A DNA stretch of 9,038 bases from Pseudomonadota bacterium (GTDB taxonomy: Bacteria; Pseudomonadota; Alphaproteobacteria; Rhizobiales; Methylopilaceae). The notes under the pieces are model-generated. The model ran no database searches. It was given only the letters and a program-made list of their open reading frames with translations, and was not told where the DNA came from. Positions within the stretch are counted from its first letter, which is position 1. Each line of letters begins with the position of its first letter. Shown here piece after piece: positions 1 through 6,870 of this stretch. Made by a program: the position numbers and the translations under genes. Location of the stretch: contig JAEWEX010000439.1 of the NCBI GenBank assembly GCA_023389135.1, positions 1 to 9,038 of the forward strand, in the 5' to 3' direction.

Positions 1-103
1 TGTCGAAGCCGCGAAGGTCGATCGCGGCCGGCGTGTTGTCCGCGTCGTAGGACGCGCACGGGATGGCGACTTTCACGCCTAGGTTCGAGATAAGGTCGCG
101 CAT
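1..103 (-). CDS. Phage structural-module protein, N-terminal fragment (partial)
   Basis: Only the first 34 codons are visible; the gene runs off the left edge. The N-terminus starts MRDLISNLGVKVAIP and continues with NTPAAIDLRGFD. From memory, small proteins beginning MRDL..N and carrying a '(T)AxDLRGF' segment are common in the head and tail region of siphovirus-like prophages of Alphaproteobacteria; their exact role is not known to me. The start at 103 is supported by a GGAG Shine-Dalgarno about 8 bases upstream. The start lies inside the last 25 bases of the preceding small gene, so the two are probably translationally coupled. The family call is recall from a short fragment and could be wrong; that this is a phage operon gene is more secure than its role. 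Confidence 0.5.
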   Translation of the reverse strand, partial: MRDLISNLGVKVAIPCASYDADNTPAAIDLRGFD

Positions 104-264
104 TGCAGGTTCTCCATCGTGGGACTAGCCGTCGTCGCGACGGGTTGAGTGTCCATCGGGCCGGCCGCGCCGGCGCTGGGAAATGCCGCCTCACGGCGGG
201 ACATCACGGCGCACATGATGCGCCGCGAATTCAGTGAGAGGATCGAATTCCCGTGGATCATCAT
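79..264 (-). CDS. Small hypothetical phage protein (61 aa)
   Basis: A 61-residue reading frame beginning MMIHGNSILSLNSRR, with no domain I recognise. Support is positional. Its ATG overlaps the TGA of the preceding gene as ATGA, an AGGGG Shine-Dalgarno sits about 5 bases before the start, and it bridges the otherwise empty stretch to the next gene, whose start it overlaps by 25 bases. The sequence is Ser/Ala/Thr-rich in its second half and has no hydrophobic segment long enough for a membrane helix. It could instead be a non-coding bridge whose translation only couples the flanking genes. Function unknown. Confidence 0.45.
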   Translation of the reverse strand: MMIHGNSILSLNSRRIMCAVMSRREAAFPSAGAAGPMDTQPVATTASPTMENLQCATLSRT

Positions 265-551
265 GCGCGCCCCTTTGCGGGAAGCCCTTCGAGAGCACGC
301 TTCCGCGCCGCATGATTGACGACTTTCGCCAGTTCGGTCGCCACCTGGTCCTCGGGGCATACCAGGTCGCGCAGCTCCTGAGCGATGCCCAACCGAATGC
401 CGGCGCGCATCTCGATATAGCGAGCGGACACCTTCGCCGGATCGGTTTCGGCCCTCCGCACGCGATTGAATGAGAGTAGGCATGCCACCTCGTACTGGTT
501 GGCGATCTCGGCGAGCTTGGATGAAGCAAGAACGAAGGTGCGAGGCGTCAT
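261..551 (-). CDS. Hypothetical phage protein (96 aa)
   Basis: A 96-residue protein starting MTPRTFVLASSKLAEIANQYE. It looks alpha-helical and charged: residues about 8-35 and 45-90 are rich in Ala, Glu, Arg and Leu. There is no signal peptide, membrane segment or metal-binding motif that I can see, and I do not recognise the family. The start at 551 is chosen over an earlier in-frame Met because it has a GGAAAGG Shine-Dalgarno about 7 bases upstream and makes an ATGA overlap with the stop of the regulator gene before it. The gene ends in the same way against the next one. This chain of 4-base overlaps is typical of phage operons and is the main evidence that it is translated. Confidence 0.65.
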   Translation of the reverse strand: MTPRTFVLASSKLAEIANQYEVACLLSFNRVRRAETDPAKVSARYIEMRAGIRLGIAQELRDLVCPEDQVATELAKVVNHAARKRALEGLPAKGRA

Positions 552-1252
552 GACGCGGCCTTTCCCTCGCGATATGCCACGAGCCGATCGAGACCGTTGC
601 GGATCGCCAGCGAAGCGTTGATTGTCAGCAGGCCCACTGCGTTCTTGCGTGCGAAGACAGCGCGCGCGGTCACGGACGCACTGTCGACGTCCCCCAGTTC
701 CGCAAGCGACTGGAAACGCGGCTCCGCACCCCGGCCCCATCCTTCTATCCAACCCTCGTAGCTCGTTTCCGGGAATGCGGGGTCGAGCGGGTCGAGCAGA
801 GCGAGGCCCTTGCGGGTCGAGAGATAAACATGCTCGCGGTCAGCGATCTCCACATAAACGTCGCTGCGATCGGTCTCGCCAGCGAAATAGAGCCCAGGCC
901 GGGGGTAGAGGCAGCGGTGATACCAGTAGTCGTTCGGCTCCCCATCGCGCGGCGAGCGCTCGTCATCGGCGAGCCGAAGGCTCATTTCCGAAAGCCCCGA
1001 CGGCATCTCGCCGTCCGCCTGGTTGAAAGACCAGAGCAGCTTTTCGGCCAAGCGACCGGCGACTAGCATCGGCGCGCCCGCCGAAACGAACGCGCCAATG
1101 ACGCACATGCGCTTGAGGTCGCGAATGCCACGATCACCGGGAAGTAGACCATCGTCGGCGACGATCTGGACAGCGCGCTTTGTTGCTCCGATCGCAACGG
1201 CGAGGTCGTTGTGACTGAATTCATCGCCCGGGTCTTTCGGTCGTCGCGGCAT
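548..1252 (-). CDS. MerR-like HTH protein, prophage accessory regulator (234 aa)
   Basis: Residues about 12-38 (FSHNDLAVAIGATKRAVQIV then ADDGLLP) read as a MerR-type helix-turn-helix: an [aromatic]-x-x-x-x-LA---G-----V----D-GLLP pattern. The following GIRDLKRMCVIGAFVSAG resembles the wing and second helical pair of that fold. Residues about 60-234 are not a known effector domain to me; they contain a Tyr/Trp-rich stretch (108-122), a likely beta region (131-146) and a helical C-terminus (200-230). The start at 1252 is preferred to an in-frame ATG at 1297, because a promoter with a central dyad lies between the two and neither ATG has a clear Shine-Dalgarno. By analogy with MerR proteins it may bind that dyad and control itself and the small genes downstream. 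The DNA-binding call is moderate; the regulated function is inference. Confidence 0.6.
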   Translation of the reverse strand: MPRRPKDPGDEFSHNDLAVAIGATKRAVQIVADDGLLPGDRGIRDLKRMCVIGAFVSAGAPMLVAGRLAEKLLWSFNQADGEMPSGLSEMSLRLADDERSPRDGEPNDYWYHRCLYPRPGLYFAGETDRSDVYVEIADREHVYLSTRKGLALLDPLDPAFPETSYEGWIEGWGRGAEPRFQSLAELGDVDSASVTARAVFARKNAVGLLTINASLAIRNGLDRLVAYREGKAAS

Positions 1253-1255
1253 GCA

Positions 1256-1287
1256 ACAATATCGAACTGTTAGTGTTCGATTGTCAA
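1256..1287 (-). promoter_or_regulatory. Promoter with MerR-type operator dyad in front of the regulator gene
   Basis: On the minus strand a perfect -35 TTGACA (1287-1282) is followed after 20 bases by TATTGT (1261-1256), or after 18 bases by GATATT (1263-1258). The spacer is filled by a perfect 7-7-7 inverted repeat, ATCGAAC-n7-GTTCGAT (1261-1281). An over-long spacer containing a dyad is the hallmark of MerR-controlled promoters, and the adjacent gene encodes a MerR-like HTH. The start codon at 1252 lies only a few bases past the -10, so the transcript would have essentially no leader. Seen directly: the motifs and the symmetry. Inferred: binding by the adjacent protein. Confidence 0.6.
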
Positions 1288-1312
1288 GGTAGGGCATTCG
1301 GCCTGTGGACGG

Positions 1313-1726
1313 TCAGCCCACGACCCTTCCGATCACTTTCACCTGGACCGCAGCGGGCGTGCCGCGAGCGTCTCCTTTCGCCGGGGCAGGCATGAAGCCG
1401 AGACGCCCTCTAACGCTTGCGTGCTCGTCGACATAGCCATTGACCAATGGCGTTATCCGAAGGTCTCCATCCCAGGTCATTACGAGATACTCGACCCCCT
1501 CTTCTGGGGTGGAAACTCGGTCCACCCCGCTCCCCGCCCCCTCGTCTTCGTGCGAGACCAAGAAGGTCTGAGGAAGCGCCGTCGTGTCGACGGAAACCCG
1601 TCGACCGTCGATCACCATCGACGACAGTTCGGCTTCGGTGACGACGCATGCGGCAGATGCGACCGCGATCGTGGCGGTTGAGAGAGATAGGCCGGCTACC
1701 AATGAGCGGCGGGTAATCGGTGACAT
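1313..1726 (-). CDS. Exported protein with Tat-type signal peptide (137 aa), function unknown
   Basis: The N-terminus MSPITRRSLVAGLSLSTATI followed by AVASAA has a twin-arginine n-region, a hydrophobic stretch (about 9-22) and an ASA/SAA-type cleavage site before Cys27, which fits Tat (or Sec) export to the periplasm. The site does not make a good lipobox. The mature part, about 110 residues, looks beta-rich, with segments such as EYLVMTWDGDLRI and VQVKVIGRVVG; I recognise no family. The start at 1726 is chosen because GGAGG lies 7 bases upstream, while upstream in-frame codons have no such site. It lies between the defence-like gene and the regulator, so it may belong to the accessory cargo rather than to virion assembly. 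Envelope modification or superinfection exclusion is a possible but unproven role. Confidence 0.6.
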   Translation of the reverse strand: MSPITRRSLVAGLSLSTATIAVASAACVVTEAELSSMVIDGRRVSVDTTALPQTFLVSHEDEGAGSGVDRVSTPEEGVEYLVMTWDGDLRITPLVNGYVDEHASVRGRLGFMPAPAKGDARGTPAAVQVKVIGRVVG

Positions 1727-1833
1727 GTATTGTCCTCCATGGAGATGAGACGCCACGGCAGGACGGAAAATGAATTTATGGTATTTGGTGAGTCGGTCAT
1801 CGTCGGCCCGTCCGCGGCTTTCGGTGGCAAGTG

Positions 1834-1861
1834 CCGGTCGGGCGTTGGCGCGCCCGACCGG
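1834..1861. other. GC-rich perfect hairpin between cargo genes
   Basis: An 11-bp perfect inverted repeat, CCGGTCGGGCG (1834-1844) and CGCCCGACCGG (1851-1861), with a 6-base loop TTGGCG. It lies in the 196-base gap between the divergent starts of the exported-protein gene and the AbiV-like gene. Neither side has a T-run, so it is not a textbook intrinsic terminator. It could be a Rho-assisted or attenuating structure that stops packaging-operon transcription, an operator, or a recombination scar at the edge of the cargo. The rest of the gap contains a short AT-rich patch (about 1767-1793) but no promoter I can defend on either strand. Confidence 0.5.
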
Positions 1862-1922
1862 TGCGATCACATTGCGCGCGTTAAGTGGGAACGTCAACGC
1901 AAACAACTAGAGGCGAGAGACC

Positions 1923-2672
1923 ATGGAAGTCCCATCTGACGATGCCCTCTCAGCCCTCCTGGACAACATCCGATACCTAACGAAAAACGCGGAATCTTTA
2001 TACAATTCAGGGAGCTATGCTTTAGCGGTGCACGTCTCAATATTGAGCATCGAAGAAAGCGCAAAGTATCTCATAGTATTCTGTCGGTCACACATTCCTG
2101 ATGAAATTTTTAGGAAGAGATTTCAGCATATTAACAAGCATACCGTGTCCATTGCTCCTTGGTTTCTTGCTGGAAAATTTACTGCGTTTTATATTATACA
2201 TGTTGCTAGTCAAATGCAGACTGGAGATGATGAAATATCAATGTATAGACGAAACTTGCTTAAGGAGGTTTCGCAATCTTTATACCGAACCGATCCGGAA
2301 TCAATCGCGCAATCGATACTTGGTGTTCTAAGGCTCAAGGACGAAGATAGGCAGGCTGAAAGATTAATAGAACAAAAGCAACGCGAGCTTGATCGGCTGT
2401 CATCAGTTTATGTGGACATATCAGACGATCTTAAGATACTAGCATCACCGCGGGATTTTGATCGAGAAAAAGCAAAAAGATATCTAGATGAGGCATATTT
2501 CTGTCAATGTGTTTCACAGTTTATTGGCGCACCGTCAGAAACGATTGATGGATTCGTTGAAATGTTACCGCCCGTGGAGCGCCAAAGAATGAAACGCGAA
2601 GCTGAGAAGCGCGCCCACACACTTATTAGCAAGGGCGAAGGGATCGAATCTTTATCCCAAGAGGTCAGCTAG
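1923..2672 (+). CDS. AbiV/HEPN-like abortive infection protein (249 aa), prophage defence cargo
   Basis: Residues 17-50 (RYLTKNAESLYNSGSYALAV then HVSILSIEESAKYL) match the AbiV signature as I recall it: a helix with NAexL...G.Y..A..., then a helix with the 'lalEElgKa' motif. A basic His-containing segment follows (RKRFQHINKH, 64-73) that could supply the R-x4-6-H RNase motif of HEPN proteins. A 'YVD' motif (163-165) sits after a charged helix (139-160), again as in AbiV-type proteins. Known AbiV (Lactococcus, about 200 aa) aborts phage infection by shutting down translation; HEPN proteins are often RNases. The gene is on the opposite strand to all phage genes here, is clearly AT-richer with many A/T-ending codons, and overlaps the terminase 3' end by 21 bases. 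Together these features point to horizontally acquired cargo. The ATG at 1923 has only a weak GAGGCGAGAG upstream. An alternative is another HEPN-fold family. Confidence 0.62.
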   Translation: MEVPSDDALSALLDNIRYLTKNAESLYNSGSYALAVHVSILSIEESAKYLIVFCRSHIPDEIFRKRFQHINKHTVSIAPWFLAGKFTAFYIIHVASQMQTGDDEISMYRRNLLKEVSQSLYRTDPESIAQSILGVLRLKDEDRQAERLIEQKQRELDRLSSVYVDISDDLKILASPRDFDREKAKRYLDEAYFCQCVSQFIGAPSETIDGFVEMLPPVERQRMKREAEKRAHTLISKGEGIESLSQEVS

Positions 2673-4277
2673 ACATGCCGGCAGCGCCTCCGGCTCGTGC
2701 CGCTTCGAGATGCTGAGCGCCATCGCCAGCGCCACAAGTCCGTCGATACGGCCGGCCGCCTTCGACTTGTCGAGCTTGCGCCCGCCGGCCGGGTCGCGCG
2801 TCACCACGGCGTTCGCGGCGCACATGTTGAGCACCGGGTTGCCGCCGTGCCGCAGCAGCTTTTCGGCCACGCACCGTTCGAGCATGTCGACGGCCGGCGA
2901 GAAATCCTTGAAGCCCTGCCCGAACGGCTGGAGCGGCAAGGCCGCGCCGATCAGGCCCAGCTCGCGTTTCAGGTCTTCGATGCGCCAGCGGTCATAGGCG
3001 AGCGCCTGCATGCTGTAGCGCGAGGCCGCGTTCGCAAGCACGTCCGCGACGAAGCCAGGATCGATGGTCGCGCCGGGAATGAGCGTGATAAGCCCCTGCT
3101 TCGCCCACACGTCATAGGGCACGCGGTCCTCGTTCGACCGGTCCTCGATGTTGGCTTCCGGCATGAAAAACCGGGCGAGCACATCGAAGCGGCCTTCCGT
3201 GTCGGGGAACACCATGACGAAGGCCGTCAGGTCGCGCGTCGCGCCCAGGTCGAGGCCGGCATAGCACTCGCGGCCGTCGAGGCTGGCAGGGTCGACCGCG
3301 CCGGCGTTGGCGTCCCATTCGGCCTTGTGGATGAAGCGCGACACGGCGGAGACGCGCTGGTTGAGGATCAGGTTGCGGAACGCCGCCTCCTTCGACGGCA
3401 CAAGCCGCGCCTGCCCCGCCTGCCGCTGCACGTCCTCCAGTGACCGGAAATCGCCGATCGCCGGGTTCGCCAGCAGCCAGGTCGCCGGCGCCCACGGGTC
3501 CGCCTCGTCCGGCGCGGCATAGAGCGTCAGGTGAAACGACTGGTCCGCGATATCGCCGGCCTGGACGCGCAAGCCGTAGTCGACCAGCTCCGACATGACG
3601 GCGTGATCGGCCGCCGCCTGGGTGGAAATCACCATCATCAACGGGTTGTCGCGAGCGCCCGTCGCCGTGTCCATCGCGTCGAACAGGGCCCGGTTCGGCG
3701 CGCTCCCCAGCTCGTCATAGACCACGAAGGAAGGCGACAGGCCCAGCTTGCTCCCGGCGTCCGCCGACAGGGCGGAATAGATCGAGCCGGCTCCGTCGCC
3801 GGTCAGCACCTCGATTTGCTTGGTGAACCGGACGATGTTGCAGCGGTCGTCAAGCTCCGGGTGCCCCTGCAGTATCGCCGCCATCTCGGCGTAGAGCTTC
3901 GCCGCCTGGTCGCGGGTGAGCGCGCACGAATAGACTTCGCCGCGCGGCTCGGCTTCCGGCCCCAGCAGGTGGCAGAGCGCCAGCGCCGCCGCGAGCTGCG
4001 TCTTGCCGTTCTTCCGGCCCATGCTTAGCACGGCCGTCCGCACCGGCCGGGTGCCAGCAGCATCCTCGGCATAGACGGCGCGGAGGAAATCGCGCTGCCA
4101 CTCGCGGAGCTTCATGGTCGAGCCGGCCAGCTTGCCGGCTGTGATCGGCAGGTCTTCGCAGAACGCAATCACGCGATCCGGGCGGCTCAGCCCCGGCTCA
4201 TCCCAGGGCAGAACCTCGCGGCGGTCGACCTTGCCGCGAGCCGAAAGCGGCTTCGCCCCTACGCCCCTGAGTGCCAT
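2652..4277 (-). CDS. terL: Phage terminase large subunit, HK97-type (541 aa)
   Basis: The DNA-packaging motor of a tailed phage: an N-terminal ATPase that pumps DNA into the procapsid and a C-terminal nuclease that cuts the concatemer. ATPase: Walker A-like SMGRKNGKT (85-93), Walker B FVVYDEL (184-190, acidic pair D188/E189) and coupling motif VISTQ (216-220). Nuclease: RNase H-like acidic residues D343 (GLDLG), D429 (AYDRW) and D512 (GRIDG). The length and all motifs are those of an intact Terminase_1-family protein. The ATG at 4277 has AAGGA about 9 bases upstream, and an in-frame stop lies not far above it. The C-terminal LADLLG and the stop lie inside the 3' end of the convergent AbiV-like gene, so the tail may have been replaced when the cargo arrived. 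No small terminase is seen in the 91 bases before it. Confidence 0.93.
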   Translation of the reverse strand: MALRGVGAKPLSARGKVDRREVLPWDEPGLSRPDRVIAFCEDLPITAGKLAGSTMKLREWQRDFLRAVYAEDAAGTRPVRTAVLSMGRKNGKTQLAAALALCHLLGPEAEPRGEVYSCALTRDQAAKLYAEMAAILQGHPELDDRCNIVRFTKQIEVLTGDGAGSIYSALSADAGSKLGLSPSFVVYDELGSAPNRALFDAMDTATGARDNPLMMVISTQAAADHAVMSELVDYGLRVQAGDIADQSFHLTLYAAPDEADPWAPATWLLANPAIGDFRSLEDVQRQAGQARLVPSKEAAFRNLILNQRVSAVSRFIHKAEWDANAGAVDPASLDGRECYAGLDLGATRDLTAFVMVFPDTEGRFDVLARFFMPEANIEDRSNEDRVPYDVWAKQGLITLIPGATIDPGFVADVLANAASRYSMQALAYDRWRIEDLKRELGLIGAALPLQPFGQGFKDFSPAVDMLERCVAEKLLRHGGNPVLNMCAANAVVTRDPAGGRKLDKSKAAGRIDGLVALAMALSISKRHEPEALPACLADLLG

Positions 4278-4368
4278 CAGCTCATGTCCTTCATCATGCT
4301 AAGTCACTGGAAACTAAGTATTTGCGCGGGGGCCACACCGGTCCACGATCCCCCGATCTGTCGTGATT
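4278..4368. other. Gap between HNH and terL with no small terminase
   Basis: These 91 bases hold no open frame longer than a few codons on the minus strand. They contain a possible loose hairpin with CGGGGG (4327-4332) and CCCCCG (4350-4355) arms, a CTAAGT direct repeat (4300-4305 and 4315-4320), and the AAGGA ribosome site of terL. A cos or pac recognition site could lie here, since packaging sites often flank terminase genes, but nothing in the bases proves it. Confidence 0.35.
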
Positions 4369-4692
4369 TCAGGCACCCCCACCGTGCCAATCATCGCCCG
4401 GATCGATCGGGTTGCCGCGAACGTCGAAGCCCTTGAACCGCCGACCCGAGGCGGAACGGTCAGGTCGATCAACAGCGTTCGTCTTCTCATTGTGGCAGCG
4501 CTCGCAGAGGCTCATCAGTTGGTCGAGCGGCGGGAACGGATCGCCGCCGGCTCTGATCGCCTTGACGTGATCGACGGCCACGGCCGCCACTGCCCAGCCT
4601 CTCAGCTCGCATGCGTAGCAAAGCGGACTGCTCGACAGCTTCGCTTGCCTGAGGCGCTGCCAGGTCCGGGTGTTATAGGGCCAATGTGCCAT
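4369..4692 (-). CDS. HNH endonuclease, phage packaging module (107 aa)
   Basis: A small HNH nuclease of the type encoded directly before terminase genes in many siphovirus-like phages, where it is known to assist terminase cutting at cos or pac sites. Zinc ligands: C25/C28 (CYAC) and C63/C66 (CERC). Active-site elements: D41-H42 (AVDHVKAI) and H67 in SLCERCHNEKT (61-71). The middle Asn of the motif, expected near residue 58 (LDQLMSLC), appears to be Gln or Asp. The ATG at 4692 is one base past the stop of the preceding gene (TGATATG), with GAGGG about 7 bases upstream, which indicates coupling. The length is normal for the family. It precedes terL by 91 bases, where a terS gene would usually be. 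Confidence 0.88.
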   Translation of the reverse strand: MAHWPYNTRTWQRLRQAKLSSSPLCYACELRGWAVAAVAVDHVKAIRAGGDPFPPLDQLMSLCERCHNEKTNAVDRPDRSASGRRFKGFDVRGNPIDPGDDWHGGGA

Positions 4693-4693
4693 A

Positions 4694-5335
4694 TCAGACC
4701 CTCGCTGCTGCCTTTGGCGCTCGACATCGCCACTGGCCTTCTCGGAAAGCCCCTTCCGTCATCTCAGCCGGCCCGCTGCTGCGCCGTTTAGAACACCGGT
4801 TTTCCGTGGTGGGACACGAATGTCCCCCTATGCGTCGAGGCTTCGGCCCCATGGCGATCCAGGCCGACCACTCGCGCGAGATGATGCGGACGACGTTCGA
4901 CAGGTGCTTGCGGCCCTGAACAGGCCGCTGCTCGACGCCGATCCATGCCAGCTCGGCAAGGCGGTCCTGAGCTCGCTTCGCCGTCTTGCGGCACATCCCG
5001 CCGCGAGCGGCGATCTCATCGAGCGTGAGTTCACATTGTCCCGTCCGGTGCACCTCATCCGCGATGATGCGCGCATAGGCGACTTGGCTGGTGGTCAGCA
5101 TGCCGGCCATGACGGGAGGCATTGGCCAGGTTGCCGCGAGCGTCCGCCGGCGTCGGATCGAGCGATCTCGGTCGGGCGTGCGTTGCGCACGCGGCCGTGT
5201 GAAGCGCCCCTCGAAGCGGCGACCGGCCGGCTTCGCCGCCGACCGTGCGGCGATGGTAGCTATGTCGCCCGAGGCATAGCCAGCGATCAGCTCCGGATTT
5301 GCCGGCGGGCCGCCAAACAGCCGGGAGCTGCGCAA
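4694..5335 (-). CDS. Winged-helix phage protein (about 213 aa, start uncertain)
   Basis: The conserved core is residues about 72-160 of the version starting at TTG 5335: [20 protein letters not shown], an [20 protein letters not shown] recognition region, and [19 protein letters not shown]. This matches, from memory, a winged-helix family common in Rhizobiales prophages just before the HNH/terminase genes. A basic linker (about 40-66, with RRFEGRF and RSIRRRR) precedes it. It is probably a phage regulatory or replication DNA-binding protein. The frame stays open far upstream, into the serC leader and the serC start, but has no ATG before 5764. TTG at 5335 (weak GAGG close by) or GTG at 5551 (no Shine-Dalgarno) are the only plausible starts, or the true 5' end was lost at the prophage boundary. 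It ends one base before the HNH start. Confidence 0.65.
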   Translation of the reverse strand: MRSSRLFGGPPANPELIAGYASGDIATIAARSAAKPAGRRFEGRFTRPRAQRTPDRDRSIRRRRTLAATWPMPPVMAGMLTTSQVAYARIIADEVHRTGQCELTLDEIAARGGMCRKTAKRAQDRLAELAWIGVEQRPVQGRKHLSNVVRIISREWSAWIAMGPKPRRIGGHSCPTTENRCSKRRSSGPAEMTEGAFREGQWRCRAPKAAARV

Positions 5336-5570
5336 CGCCTCGCTGGCGACAAGCGTCCGGCTCGTTGCGGCAGAGGCGTTCTTGTGATAGCCATCTTTCC
5401 CGTCTGCATCGTTATTCCAATTGCCGCCGTCCAGGGGTCCAGCCTGGGCGGCGGTTTTCGTTTCCGCAGGGTCGGGAGGCGGAACAGACCACGAACCGGC
5501 TGTGTCAGATTTGTGCCACTTCTCCGCGCGCGTTCCTGCAACGTTCTGCACCGGAACGCACGGAGCCGCA
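5336..5570. other. Prophage/host junction stretch without a convincing gene
   Basis: Between the last defensible phage codon region and the serC leader I see no convincing gene, tRNA or integrase. The minus-strand frame of the winged-helix protein remains open here but reads as low-complexity (Ala, Pro, Asp, Gly, Asn). The stretch holds a plus-strand intrinsic terminator (5424-5463) and must also hold the serC promoter, which I cannot place with confidence. The attachment-site core cannot be recognised because only one prophage end is in view. Confidence 0.4.
5424..5463 (+). terminator. Rho-independent terminator on the plus strand, upstream of serC
   Basis: Arms CCGCCGTCCAGG (5424-5435) and CCTGGGCGGCGG (5443-5454) pair over 12 bp with a single G-U, around a 7-base loop, and are followed directly by TTTTCGTTT (5455-5463). 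There is no T-run on the opposite strand, so it acts rightwards. No rightward gene is recognisable just before it. It may be what remains of a host gene cut off by the insertion, or a device that blocks read-through from the prophage into serC. Confidence 0.7.
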
Positions 5571-5673
5571 GGGCAAGTTTCAGGGGGACTTGCGGAATTC
5601 GCAGCGATCCCGTAATCGTCGCGGCGGGCCACCCCTCCCCACCGAGGGGCGTCTATCTGGAAGGATAGCGCAC
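5571..5673 (+). ncRNA. serC leader RNA, cis-regulatory, sequestering the serC ribosome site
   Basis: Three hairpins can be drawn up to the serC start: GCAAGT/ACTTGC (5573-5578 and 5588-5593), CCCCTC/GAGGGG (5632-5637 and 5644-5649), and a final stem. The final stem pairs GCG, a bulged T, then CTATCT with GGATAG then CGC (5649-5658 and 5663-5671), closed by a GGAA loop. The serC Shine-Dalgarno AAGGA (5661-5665) is buried in it. Rfam's serC leader is described in alphaproteobacterial serC-serA operons as having a last stem that overlaps the ribosome site, which is exactly this arrangement. The core is likely 5631-5673; the 5' hairpin may or may not belong. It would act at translation initiation; the ligand or trigger is unknown. 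Confidence 0.68.
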
Positions 5674-6849
<1,176 letters not shown>

Positions 6850-6870
6850 CGGCCGCCGGCGCCCGGCCTT

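Noticed and set aside
1253..1297. Upstream start for the MerR-like protein at 1297
   Set aside because: It has no Shine-Dalgarno and would make the promoter and dyad part of the coding region.
1727..1906. Longer form of the exported protein starting at 1906
   Set aside because: It would place the signal peptide internally and read through the perfect hairpin; the internal ATG at 1726 has a strong GGAGG site.
2101..2331. 76-residue second frame inside the AbiV-like gene
   Set aside because: It lies wholly within the longer frame, has no ribosome site of its own, and only the longer frame carries recognisable motifs.
2697..3443. 248-residue plus-strand frame (and another at 3531-4028) opposite terL
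   Set aside because: Both are complements of an intact terminase with all motifs; their own sequences are low-complexity Arg/Ala/Val/His.
5336..5570. tRNA or tmRNA as the integration target next to serC
   Set aside because: I looked for a T-loop (GGTTCGAATCC-like) and an acceptor stem on both strands and found none.
5299..5673. N-terminal extension of SerC by about 125 residues
   Set aside because: The extension has no SerC homology that I can recognise and runs through the terminator and the leader RNA; the start at 5674 has a good ribosome site and the known SerC N-terminus.
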